NCBI RefSeq assembly: GCF_003850565.1 | Contig: NZ_CP027706.1 | Span: 1,302,001 to 1,366,000 of the forward strand | From: Pseudomonas sessilinigenes | Lineage (GTDB): Bacteria > Pseudomonadota > Gammaproteobacteria > Pseudomonadales > Pseudomonadaceae | Reading direction: 5' to 3' | Length of the DNA stretch: 64,000 nt | Shown: piece by piece, positions 39,301-45,986 of the stretch | Layout of the letters: each line of letters begins with the position of its first letter | Numbering within the stretch: position 1 is the stretch's first letter | Position numbers and translations under genes: made by a program | Notes under the pieces: model-generated | Told to the model about the DNA's origin: nothing | The model's database searches: none | The model's input: the letters and a program-made list of their open reading frames with translations, nothing else

Positions 39301-40105
39301 GGCTGGCGACAGCAACGAGCTTGTGGGCCAGGACACTGGCTACGCGGGGGTGTGGTCGGTGTGGTCCGCCGTTGCCGAGGGCGACTACGTACAAGCAAAG
39401 AAGACGGAGACCGTAGAGGCCGATCTTGGAAAGACAAACGCTAGGGTCGTGGACCTAACTACAGCAATGGCTACGGCTGATTCTGCCCTGGGCGAAAGAA
39501 TCACTCAGGTGGACGCCAAGGTCGGCCAGAACACCGCGGCCATCCGTGACGAAACGAAGGCCCGGGTTGACGCGGTGGGCGCTGTAGCGCAGCGCACAAG
39601 CACAGTTGAGACGAACCTCAACGGCGTATCGCTGAAGGCCGACGAGGGGCTTCGTGTTGCCCAGGAAGTCAACGGCAAGTTCTCGCAAATGTGGTCTATG
39701 CGCCTGCAGTACAACCCTGGAACTGGAGAATACAAGTTCGCAGGTATTGGCCTGAGCATTGAGAACGGCCCCAATGGCGTAGTGCAGTCGAAGTTCGTAA
39801 TTGACGCGGACATGTTCGCAATTCAGCAGGGCGGCAATGTTCCATTCACTGTTGAAGGCGGCCAGGTTTTCATGAAGTCAGCATTCATACAGAACGGCTC
39901 GATCAACATGCTGAAGATCGGTAACAACCTGACTTCAAGCAACTACGAAAAAGACGTTCAAGGCTGGGCATTCCTGCCCGACGGGACTTTTCAGATGATG
40001 GCGACTGCGCCAGGGGGTAATAAATTGGTGATCAACAACAGCGGAATTTATATCTATTACCCGAACGGCGTTAAGGCGATTGATCTTAGCGTGGATGCTT
40101 CGTAA
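36326..40105 (+). CDS. Host-specificity protein J, central tail fibre (module 2)
   Basis: 1259 residues. The N-terminal two thirds is the conserved gpJ tip scaffold (STAYARILDLVSEGEIVGLK; PAWIYYDLLLHQRYGLGHLL; YGVQQTEITATGCTSQAQAQ). Fibronectin-III-like domains follow at about 650-820 (PPKNVRVRNEHFVDQGSAVG). A chitin-binding-like module is at about 906-947 (WDSAKTYSKGEIVRQGQNLY). A coiled DUF1983-type region with VEADLGKTNARVVDLT comes after it, then a short C-terminal tip. Codon use turns A+T-rich near 38690-38880 and after about 39700, suggesting a patchwork receptor-binding end. Confidence 0.93.
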   Translation: MTDPILAGSKGGGAKPPRPSVEAPDSLHSTAYARILDLVSEGEIVGLKNGKRSVFLNETPLANADGSLNFSGVSLETRNGSQDQTYIPGFPAVENESQVAVELRSDQPWTRAITNLQLSAVRIRLAVSRLAQTNTSNGDTNGYTVRYVIELSTDGGAFVEVLQSAFSGKSSSKYERSHRVDLPAAKAGWTVRVRRLTANSSSGAIADTTSVESITDVIDAKLRYPGSAIIGLQFDASQFQSIPNRSFELQGRIIRVPSNYDPATRAYSGVWDGTFKSAWTDNPAWIYYDLLLHQRYGLGHLLNAGQVDKWELYRIGQYCDQPVSDGKGGTEPRFTCNLYLSVRADALKVLQDLATTFRGMAYWGAGSVMAVADMPEDPVYTYSNANVIDGKFVYGGSAKKTRYSVALVSWNDPADFYRQKVQYVDDPEGIARYGVQQTEITATGCTSQAQAQRIGKWALLTNRLETESVSFSVGLDGTLVRPGQVIRVADNDRAGRRIGGRLRSATLDALVLDADVKAYPGDTLTLIMPTGKAISRVIKSVGYPLTWDSTGITWDSGATTLDTTGFPAEVQRVVLEKKLEELPPVHSMWAIDSPTLAVQQFRVLSVAEDFSDSAIKYSISAVKHVGAKFAAIDNGARIDQPPVTVIPPSVQNPPKNVRVRNEHFVDQGSAVGVMTIDWERPDNAIAYEVHWRKNDGDWVFAGRTGGNAFEVSGIYAGRYVAKVRAINALDIGSVFATSAETVLSGKTTPPPMVASFNAESIVFGIKLKWSIPAGLSTADLQRTEIWYSPTDQVETASKLGDYAYPQADSTMQGLAAGAQFFFWARLVDRTGNVGPLYPSGTGVRGQASADANLILDYIKGKIEESSLGQHLKDEIDKISGDGPGSINERLEAIKDLIKQYTDALAWDSAKTYSKGEIVRQGQNLYQALGPVPAGTQPPNAQYWKDVGTILEEANALAGEVHNLMQQITNIDGKLTAVSEKVDGVFVQLNPKMAGDSNELVGQDTGYAGVWSVWSAVAEGDYVQAKKTETVEADLGKTNARVVDLTTAMATADSALGERITQVDAKVGQNTAAIRDETKARVDAVGAVAQRTSTVETNLNGVSLKADEGLRVAQEVNGKFSQMWSMRLQYNPGTGEYKFAGIGLSIENGPNGVVQSKFVIDADMFAIQQGGNVPFTVEGGQVFMKSAFIQNGSINMLKIGNNLTSSNYEKDVQGWAFLPDGTFQMMATAPGGNKLVINNSGIYIYYPNGVKAIDLSVDAS

Positions 40106-40401
40106 TGGTCGGCTTAGTCACAAGGAACAGTGATAACAAGATTACGGCAGATATGACTAAATTTCTTAGTCAGTCTGCTGGTTTTGTTGATACTAACCCA
40201 GCAGTCTCATTAACTGGATCTAAAGTAATCTCGCTACCAGTAGGTCGTAATTACTTTTACATCATTGTCCCGCTTCAAGACGCTCAACGAACTAAGGGTA
40301 AGAGGCCAGGGATTACATTAACAAAGGATCTAATTTCATGGAGATACCTAATGCCAAGTGGCTTCGCCATGAAGTGCAGGGTTTACTACGGGTATTATTG
40401 A
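40105..40401 (+). CDS. Unknown tail-tip accessory protein
   Basis: 98 residues, ATG overlapping the J stop (TAATG). Sequence MVGLVTRNSDNKITADMTKF, mostly beta, with no recognised domain. Low GC and unusual codons compared with the structural genes suggest recent acquisition with the J tip. The MVxLxxRxxDNxI start resembles that of the next gene (MVAALIVRKPNNSILYD), so the two may be related. Confidence 0.7.
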   Translation: MVGLVTRNSDNKITADMTKFLSQSAGFVDTNPAVSLTGSKVISLPVGRNYFYIIVPLQDAQRTKGKRPGITLTKDLISWRYLMPSGFAMKCRVYYGYY

Positions 40402-40402
40402 T

Positions 40403-41242
40403 ATGGTAGCCGCATTAATCGTTCGAAAGCCTAACAACTCAATACTGTACGACACCTCGAAAGCAGCTTATGGGCTCATCAAGGCAGGTCCTGTAGTGGC
40501 CGCCGGGCAGTGGAATCGACTAGACCCGAACAAAGGCAATAAGCCGTCGTACTTCGCTGATGATATATACAAGTTCGAAGTCGAGAATGCAGTAAGTCCT
40601 ATCGTATTTGTTTATGGAAAAAGCGGAAAGCCGTTCCAGTCAATGGAAGGGAACAAGCAGGTATTTTACTTTGCCGGTCCAGTGTCAGGCATACAGGTCT
40701 ATTGTTTCGATCTGATGCGCCCAATTTTTACGGGGCCGGCATTAAAGACGCGTGGCGAAGATGGCGGACTTACATTTAATAGCTTGCAATTTCCGCTCAA
40801 CGTGAAAGGCACGTCAACACCTCCGCCAGTAAAATACTTCGATAACGGAACACTATGGCCATTTACTGGTGGGACAAACCCTCCGGATTGGCCAATGCTG
40901 CCAGCAGGCGGTAACGGGTCAAGGGCCGGAATATTTTCAACGAGAATACGCGTTCCGCTTGACGCGTCAAAGAAGTATGCGGCTCATATACCGTGGAACC
41001 GTGGTGTAGAGTGGGTTGGGTATCTTTCTGGTGTTGGCACAGACAGGTGGCGTGGTGGCGGGGAAGAGGGATGTTACGGTGAGGATGGGGCCGTTGCACA
41101 CATAATCTGGGCATCACCCGAAACTAGCTTTGCCTCGGTGCACACAACAACACGTTTTGGGTGGTTTAATATGCAAAACGACCTAAGGCCGGCATGCTCT
41201 TATATTGAACTTTCCGAATATCCATACCCATTTAACACTTAG
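40403..41242 (+). CDS. Unknown tail-tip protein, possible receptor-binding
   Basis: 279 residues (MVAALIVRKPNNSILYDTSK), A+T-rich. The N-terminal part parallels that of the preceding 98-residue protein; the C-terminal half is aromatic- and glycine-rich (WRGGGEEGCYGEDGAVAHII), as expected of a surface-binding domain. No named family recognised. Encoded directly after J and its small neighbour, it may decorate the fibre tip. Confidence 0.7.
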   Translation: MVAALIVRKPNNSILYDTSKAAYGLIKAGPVVAAGQWNRLDPNKGNKPSYFADDIYKFEVENAVSPIVFVYGKSGKPFQSMEGNKQVFYFAGPVSGIQVYCFDLMRPIFTGPALKTRGEDGGLTFNSLQFPLNVKGTSTPPPVKYFDNGTLWPFTGGTNPPDWPMLPAGGNGSRAGIFSTRIRVPLDASKKYAAHIPWNRGVEWVGYLSGVGTDRWRGGGEEGCYGEDGAVAHIIWASPETSFASVHTTTRFGWFNMQNDLRPACSYIELSEYPYPFNT

Positions 41243-41254
41243 CGAAGTTAAATC

Positions 41255-41989
41255 ATGGCACGCAAAAACATTGAACTTGGAGTCATCCCGAGCGGCCAGG
41301 GCGGCGATACATTTCGCTCGGCAATGGTCAAAGTAAACGACATGACAACGGAGCTGTACGGACTTACTACAGGGCAAGGGCATGAGGATGCCGTGAAAGC
41401 CATCCTCCTCAAATACGGCATTGGGTCATCGATCCTTGATATAGGCGAGGATCTGGTCGACTGGATCAATGTGACATGCTCGGCGCTCGTCAGGAACAAG
41501 GGGCTGTCAAGGCTTCCGAGCGCTTCCGACTACTACGTTGTAACGTACCCGCTCAACGCATCGTACGTTGGTCAGACGGCAATCAACATCGGTAGCGGCC
41601 AGTTCTACACCCGGATTAAGGCTGGTGGCTGGGGCGGCTGGCGCGAGTTTCTGATCGCTGGTGACGAGGCTCAATACATCGAGAATGCCAATGGCAGGGC
41701 TATTAAGCACAAGTGCGGAGCGCTCCAATGCTGGTTTAGTTCTGGATCAGCAGGGGCTACAACGCTTCCGATTGGGTCGCTATTCGGCTCGCCTCAGTAC
41801 ACCTATACGTTCCCTGTTCCGTTCGTTTCGGCTCCAGTTGTCACCTGGAGCACAAGTGGTGCGGCCGGGTCGCTCGTATGGGGTGTTCATGCAGCATCAA
41901 ACGACACGATCACCATTGGTAACCTGGTATCGCCAAGTGGCACTGCCACCGCCTACCCTCAGTATTTCGCCACAGGGCGCTGGAAATAA
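41255..41989 (+). CDS. Tail fibre-like protein with knob domain (module 2)
   Basis: 244 residues (MARKNIELGVIPSGQGGDTF). The N-terminus (FRSAMVKVNDMTTELYGLTT) resembles fibre-anchor helices. The middle (SDYYVVTYPLNASYVGQTAI ... FYTRIKAGGWGGWREFLIAG) matches the pyocin-knob pattern of short fibres. The C-terminal 90 residues form a beta-rich tip. Likely a side fibre or receptor-binding protein of the flexible tail. Its stop overlaps the next start (TAATGA). Confidence 0.78.
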   Translation: MARKNIELGVIPSGQGGDTFRSAMVKVNDMTTELYGLTTGQGHEDAVKAILLKYGIGSSILDIGEDLVDWINVTCSALVRNKGLSRLPSASDYYVVTYPLNASYVGQTAINIGSGQFYTRIKAGGWGGWREFLIAGDEAQYIENANGRAIKHKCGALQCWFSSGSAGATTLPIGSLFGSPQYTYTFPVPFVSAPVVTWSTSGAAGSLVWGVHAASNDTITIGNLVSPSGTATAYPQYFATGRWK

Positions 41990-42375
41990 TGATCAACATC
42001 CGCTTTTCACCCATCGCATCGACCACCCTTGAGCCGCTCAAATCGCTATCCGTCAAGGGTTACGCCATCACGCTTAACGGCGAGGTGTTCGACTTCACCG
42101 AGCTACAGCCTGGCTACCAGCTTGAACAGGTCGACATTAAGTCGGACTGGTTTGTAGATCGCGCCGTCATGTCGTTTGAAGGCGTGCTTTCCGTGGCGAT
42201 CCTCATGCCCTACGACGAAACCGTGGCCACTGACGCCATTCGCTTCCCTGAATCTGTAACCGTCACCGCTGCCGGCCCGGTGGAAATCCCCACCGATCAC
42301 CCCGCACAGCCCCCCGTAACCCCAACCGTCGAGGACAACCATGGACTTCTCTCAGAGCAAGAAAACCTTCACTGA
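41989..42375 (+). CDS. Fibre-associated accessory protein (module 2)
   Basis: 128 residues (MINIRFSPIASTTLEPLKSL), a beta-rich N-terminal 90 residues and a Pro/Thr-rich tail. It is the type of small protein found between a fibre and the tail-accessory gene in Pseudomonas phages. Its 3' end overlaps the next gene by 35 bp. Role inferred from position only. Confidence 0.72.
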   Translation: MINIRFSPIASTTLEPLKSLSVKGYAITLNGEVFDFTELQPGYQLEQVDIKSDWFVDRAVMSFEGVLSVAILMPYDETVATDAIRFPESVTVTAAGPVEIPTDHPAQPPVTPTVEDNHGLLSEQENLH

Positions 42376-42511
42376 GCAGGATCAGAAAGCCAACGAGGCC
42401 CGGGAGTACCTGCGCCAGACCGATTGGCTGGTGGTACGTAAGTTGGAAATCGGCAAGGAGATCCCCGCCGATATCGCAGAGAAGCGTGTTGAGGCACGTA
42501 ACCAACTCTAG
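42341..42511 (+). CDS. Small tail-accessory protein (module 2)
   Basis: 56 residues: MDFSQSKKTFTEQDQKANEA followed by REYLRQTDWLVVRKLEIGKE and an ending EARNQL. The TDWLVxR pattern recurs in the accessory genes of the module 3 fibre cassettes and in the remnant at 33266-33376. A chaperone role is inferred. It closes module 2. Confidence 0.75.
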   Translation: MDFSQSKKTFTEQDQKANEAREYLRQTDWLVVRKLEIGKEIPADIAEKRVEARNQL

Positions 42512-42891
42512 GCCCAATGACATCTCATGCTACCTGTCACCACACGTACATATTTTTATCTAAGGCAACACTGTCGCGTTCGATCAATCCCGTTTTAGTG
42601 TATAGGGCTGCTTTCCCGCGTAGTCAGAGCCCAAATGATTTTTTATAGGGAGAATATTGTTGTAGCACTTGAAGTGTTAATCAATATTTTAGGCGTTATA
42701 TTGGGTGTTGCGAACTGGTTGTGTCGATAGTTCTGCGTAATGGAGCGTTAGGTTGGATTGCTGTGGGGTGTTAAGCTTATTTGTTTAATTGGCTTTAATT
42801 GATGTTGTTGTGTATTGCTGTTGTTTAATGTTTGGCTTTCTCAGGTTTTGAGGTTTTTTGTGAGGTTTGTCTAATTATTTGATGGTGATTT
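42512..42891 (+). other. A+T-rich gap between modules 2 and 3
   Basis: 380 bp without a supportable gene, conspicuously A+T-rich against a GC-rich background. It contains a short palindrome (CACTTGAAGTG, 42666-42676) and an 11-bp direct repeat TCTAAGGCAAC at 42559-42569 and 42909-42919 (the second inside the next gene). No clear -35/-10 pair was found. It may be a recombination junction or may hide a weak promoter for module 3. Confidence 0.6.
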
Positions 42892-43476
42892 ATGTTATTC
42901 GATTCATGTCTAAGGCAACTCCAAGAGCATTGCCCTCTATTAACGAATCGTTTCGTTATTGGATTTAGCCCAGGAGTATCGACAAGTAACACTACCCAAG
43001 CTCTTCCCGCTGCCTACCTCGCTCCAATCAACGACCTCGCCACCCCCTCCACCGCACAAAACACCTTCCGCCAGATCATCCGCGACCGCTTCGAAGTCGC
43101 CTTGCTGCTCGATGCCACTCACCCGCAACAGGCCCTGGACCAGCTCCATGACCTGCGGGCCGAGGTCTGGCGTGCGCTGGTGGGTTTCAAGCCCGGGGCC
43201 GAGTACAGCCCGATTCAGTACGAGGGTGGTGAGCTGGTGCCGGTGGGCAATGAGCGGTTGCTCTATCGCCTGCGCTTTTTCGCCGAGTTCCAGTTGGGGC
43301 GCAATCGTTCCGGGCAGCCGGCGGAAACCTGGCATGAACGTGAACTCGACGGCTTGCCGTCCTTTACCGGGGTCACGGTGCGGGTCGATGCCATCGATCC
43401 GGCGGACCCCAATTTGAAAAGCCCGGGTCCCGATGGGCGCCTGGAGCTGACTTTCTCAGGAGAGCTGAAGCAATGA
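42892..43476 (+). CDS. Mu gp37-like tail protein (module 3)
   Basis: 194 residues (MLFDSCLRQLQEHCPLLTNR). The core DRFEVALLLDATHPQQALDQ and LHDLRAEVWRALVGF is typical of the tail-terminator/gp37 proteins at the start of Mu- and SfV-like tail operons. The first 40 codons share the low GC of the upstream gap, so the N-terminus may be chimeric. It overlaps the next gene by 4 bp. Confidence 0.8.
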   Translation: MLFDSCLRQLQEHCPLLTNRFVIGFSPGVSTSNTTQALPAAYLAPINDLATPSTAQNTFRQIIRDRFEVALLLDATHPQQALDQLHDLRAEVWRALVGFKPGAEYSPIQYEGGELVPVGNERLLYRLRFFAEFQLGRNRSGQPAETWHERELDGLPSFTGVTVRVDAIDPADPNLKSPGPDGRLELTFSGELKQ

Positions 43477-43655
43477 GCAAACGCATCACCGTGCTGCCGG
43501 CCGCTGGCCGTGCCGTACCCGATCCGGAAGCGGGCGACCTGCTGCCGGTCACCGGCCGTGAAGTCACGGACAACGCCTGGTGGCGTCGCCGTCTGGCCGA
43601 TGGCGATATCACCATCAACGCCGTGCAAGCGGCACAACCGAAGGGAGCCCAATAA
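43473..43655 (+). CDS. DUF2635 small tail protein, Mu gp38-like (module 3)
   Basis: 60 residues (MSKRITVLPAAGRAVPDPEA; TDNAWWRRRLADGDI). The DUF2635 pattern (RxVPDPxxG..LP..G..V..xxWWRRRLxDGD) is clear. Always located directly before the Mu-type sheath gene, as here (TAATG overlap). Function unknown. Confidence 0.88.
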   Translation: MSKRITVLPAAGRAVPDPEAGDLLPVTGREVTDNAWWRRRLADGDITINAVQAAQPKGAQ

Positions 43656-45151
43656 TGGCGATCGGATTCAGCAATATCCCCGCGGACATTCGTGTTCCGC
43701 TGTTCTATGCCGAGATGGACAACTCGGCGGCCAATAGCGCCTCGTCGGCCATGCGCCGCCTGATCGTCGCCCAGGTCAACGACAATGTGCCCGCCAGCGA
43801 CGTGGGCAAGCTGGTGCTGGTGTCCAGCGTGGCCCTGGCCAAGAGCATCGGCGGCCAGGGTTCGATGCTGGCCTCCATGTACGAGACCTTCCGCAAGACC
43901 GACCCGGTCGGCGAGATCTGGTGCCTGCCGCTGCACAACAGTGAAGGCAGCGTGGCCAAGGGCACTTTGACCCTGACCGGCAGCGCCACCGAGAGCGGCG
44001 TGCTCAACCTCTATGTGGGCGGCGTGCGGGTCCAGGCCGCCATCGTCAAGGGCGCCACCGCAGCCCAGGCGGCCACCGCCCTGGTGCAGAAGATCAACAC
44101 CTCGGCCGACCTGCCGCTGAGTGCCAGCGCCGCCGAAGGCGTGGTGACCCTGAACGCCAAGTGGACCGGCGACAGCGGCAACGACATCAGCCTGCAGCTC
44201 AATCGCCTGGGCAAGAGCAACGGCGAGAGCACCCCGGAAGGCCTGGCCATCGTCATCGGCAAGATGGCCGGTGGTGCCGGCGTGCCTGACCAGGTCGCCG
44301 CGGTCGCTGCCCTGGGCGATGAGCCGTTCGAGTTCATCTGCATGCCCTGGACCGACGTCGCCAGCCTCAACACCTGGCAAGCGGTCATGGATGACAGCGT
44401 GGGTCGCTGGTCCTGGGCCAAGCAGCTGTTCGGCCATGTCTACACCGCCAAGCGCGGCACCGTGGGCACCCTGGTCGCCGCCGGGCAGGCGCGTAACGAC
44501 CAGCACATGACCATCCAGGCCCTGGAACCGGGCGTTCCGCAACCGGCCTGGGTCCAGGCTGCGGCACTGGCCGCGCGCACCGCGGTGTTCATCTCCGCCG
44601 ATGCCAGCCGTCCGACCCAGAGCGGCAGCCTGCCAGGCCTGGACCCGGCCGCGGCCAGCGAGCGCTTCACCCTGACCGAGCGCCAGTCGCTGCTCAACTA
44701 CGGCATCGCCACCGCCTACTACGAAGGCGGCTACGTGCGCATCCAGCGTTCGATCACCACCTACCAGAAGAACGCTTTCGGCCAGGCGGACAACTCCTAC
44801 CTGGACAGCGAGACCTTGCACCAGTCGGCCTACATCGTGCGCCGCCTGCAAAGCGTGATCACCAGCAAGTACGGGCGCCACAAGCTGGCCGCCGACGGCA
44901 CCCGCTTCGGCGCCGGCCAGCCGATCGTCACCCCGAGCACCATTCGCGGCGAGCTGATCGCCCAGTACGCCAAGCTGGAGCTGGAAGGCCATGTGGAAAA
45001 CGCCGAGCTGTTCGCCGAGCACCTGGTGGTGGAACGCGATGCCCGGGACCCGAACCGCATCAACGTGCTGTTCCCGCCGGACTACATCAACGGCCTGCGA
45101 GTGTTCGCGCTGCTCAACCAGTTCCGCCTGCAGTACGACAACGTCGCCTGA
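43655..45151 (+). CDS. Contractile tail sheath, Mu gpL-like (module 3)
   Basis: 498 residues from ATG 43655 (MAIGFSNIPADIRVPLFYAE). Matches the Mu/SfV sheath family: the N-terminal FYAEMDNSAAN, central EFICMPWTDVASLNTW and the C-terminal region PDYINGLRVFALLNQFRL. It is unrelated in detail to the module 1 sheath, so a second, different contractile particle is encoded. Confidence 0.94.
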   Translation: MAIGFSNIPADIRVPLFYAEMDNSAANSASSAMRRLIVAQVNDNVPASDVGKLVLVSSVALAKSIGGQGSMLASMYETFRKTDPVGEIWCLPLHNSEGSVAKGTLTLTGSATESGVLNLYVGGVRVQAAIVKGATAAQAATALVQKINTSADLPLSASAAEGVVTLNAKWTGDSGNDISLQLNRLGKSNGESTPEGLAIVIGKMAGGAGVPDQVAAVAALGDEPFEFICMPWTDVASLNTWQAVMDDSVGRWSWAKQLFGHVYTAKRGTVGTLVAAGQARNDQHMTIQALEPGVPQPAWVQAAALAARTAVFISADASRPTQSGSLPGLDPAAASERFTLTERQSLLNYGIATAYYEGGYVRIQRSITTYQKNAFGQADNSYLDSETLHQSAYIVRRLQSVITSKYGRHKLAADGTRFGAGQPIVTPSTIRGELIAQYAKLELEGHVENAELFAEHLVVERDARDPNRINVLFPPDYINGLRVFALLNQFRLQYDNVA

Positions 45152-45173
45152 ACGCACGTTCGACTGTGAATCC

Positions 45174-45196
45174 AGCCCACCTTGCGTGGGCTTTTT
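45174..45196 (+). terminator. Terminator-like hairpin after the module 3 sheath gene
   Basis: AGCCCAC-cttgc-GTGGGCT plus five T residues, 19 bp before the tube gene; partial termination here would reduce tube and downstream expression relative to sheath. Confidence 0.7.
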
Positions 45197-45214
45197 ATTG
45201 AAGGGAGAAACACC

Positions 45215-45562
45215 ATGGGTCAAGTGATTGCGGGCACCTGCTACGTCAAGGTCGACGGTGCTCAACTGACGATCAACGGCGGCTGCGAGGCGCCGCTGAT
45301 GTCCACCAAGCGTGAAACCGTCGTGCCGGGTTTCTACAAGGAAGTCGAGGTCACCCCGACGTTCAAGGTCACGGCGCTGCACACCCCGGACTTTCCGCTC
45401 AAGCAGCTGGTGGCCGGTACCGACATGACCGTCACCTGCGAATTCAACAACGGCAAGGTCTTCGTCCTGGCCGGCGCCTACCTGGTGGACGAGCCGGTAT
45501 CCAAGGGCGACGACGCCAGCATCGCGCTGGTGTTCAACGGCGTGAAGGGGACCTGGCAATGA
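45215..45562 (+). CDS. Tail tube protein, Mu gpM-like (module 3)
   Basis: 115 residues from ATG 45215 (MGQVIAGTCYVKVDGAQLTI). The family core GGCEAPLMSTKRETVVPGFY and EVEVTPTFKVTALHTPDFPL is clear. Start lies behind AAGGGAGAAA. It overlaps gene E by 4 bp. Confidence 0.93.
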   Translation: MGQVIAGTCYVKVDGAQLTINGGCEAPLMSTKRETVVPGFYKEVEVTPTFKVTALHTPDFPLKQLVAGTDMTVTCEFNNGKVFVLAGAYLVDEPVSKGDDASIALVFNGVKGTWQ

Positions 45563-45855
45563 CTCAAGTCGTGAAGCTGCAAGTGGCCATCGAAGCCCAC
45601 GGCGAAACGCTCGACGAACTGACCCTGCGCCGCCCGACGGTGCAGGAGGTGCGCAACATCAAGGCGCTGCCGTATCGGATCGACAAGAGCGAGGAAGTGA
45701 GCCTGGACATGGATGTCGCGGCCAAGTACATCGCGGTCTGCGCCGGTATCCCACCGTCCTCGGTGAACCAGCTGGACCTGGCCGACCTCAACGGCCTGAG
45801 CTGGGCCGTCGCGAGTTTTTTCATGAGTGCGGCGTCGCAGCCATCGGCGACCTGA
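45559..45855 (+). CDS. Tail assembly chaperone E, Mu gp41-like (module 3)
   Basis: 98 residues (MTQVVKLQVAIEAHGETLDE; LTLRRPTVQEVRNIKALPYR). Tail assembly protein family shared with Mu gp41 and P2 gpE. Near its end the codons AGT TTT TTC carry a perfect -1 slippery heptamer; slippage gives a 142-residue E-E' product, a size close to that of the module 1 fusion. Confidence 0.9.
   Translation: MTQVVKLQVAIEAHGETLDELTLRRPTVQEVRNIKALPYRIDKSEEVSLDMDVAAKYIAVCAGIPPSSVNQLDLADLNGLSWAVASFFMSAASQPSAT
45816..45822 (+). other. -1 programmed frameshift site T TTT TTC
   Basis: The heptamer is in phase with gene E (TTT 45817-45819, TTC 45820-45822) and a -1 slip enters the frame open to 45986. Phage P2 uses the closely similar T TTT TTG for E-E'. 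Confidence 0.85.
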
Positions 45856-45986
45856 TCGCGGCCGCCTATGACCTGGCCTGGTTCTGGAAGGTTGACCCCG
45901 AACAGATGATGGCCAGGCCATTGGATGTGCTCCGCGAGTCACTGGAGCACGCGCAACGGATCAATGCGATGCAGCAGGTGCAGTGA
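45822..45986 (+). CDS. E' extension of the tail chaperone (module 3)
   Basis: 54 codons read after the -1 slip (HECGVAAIGDLIAAAYDLAW; FWKVDPEQMMARPLDVLRES). The WxxxPEQMMAxPLDxL segment is the E'/GpE-type domain. No ribosome site for separate translation is apparent. Its stop overlaps the tape-measure start (TGATG). Confidence 0.82.
   Translation, partial: HECGVAAIGDLIAAAYDLAWFWKVDPEQMMARPLDVLRESLEHAQRINAMQQVQ

Noticed and set aside
42512-42891. A second promoter for module 3 in the A+T-rich gap
   Set aside because: Several TTG-like hexamers exist, but none has a good -10 at 16-18 bp, so I do not list a promoter.
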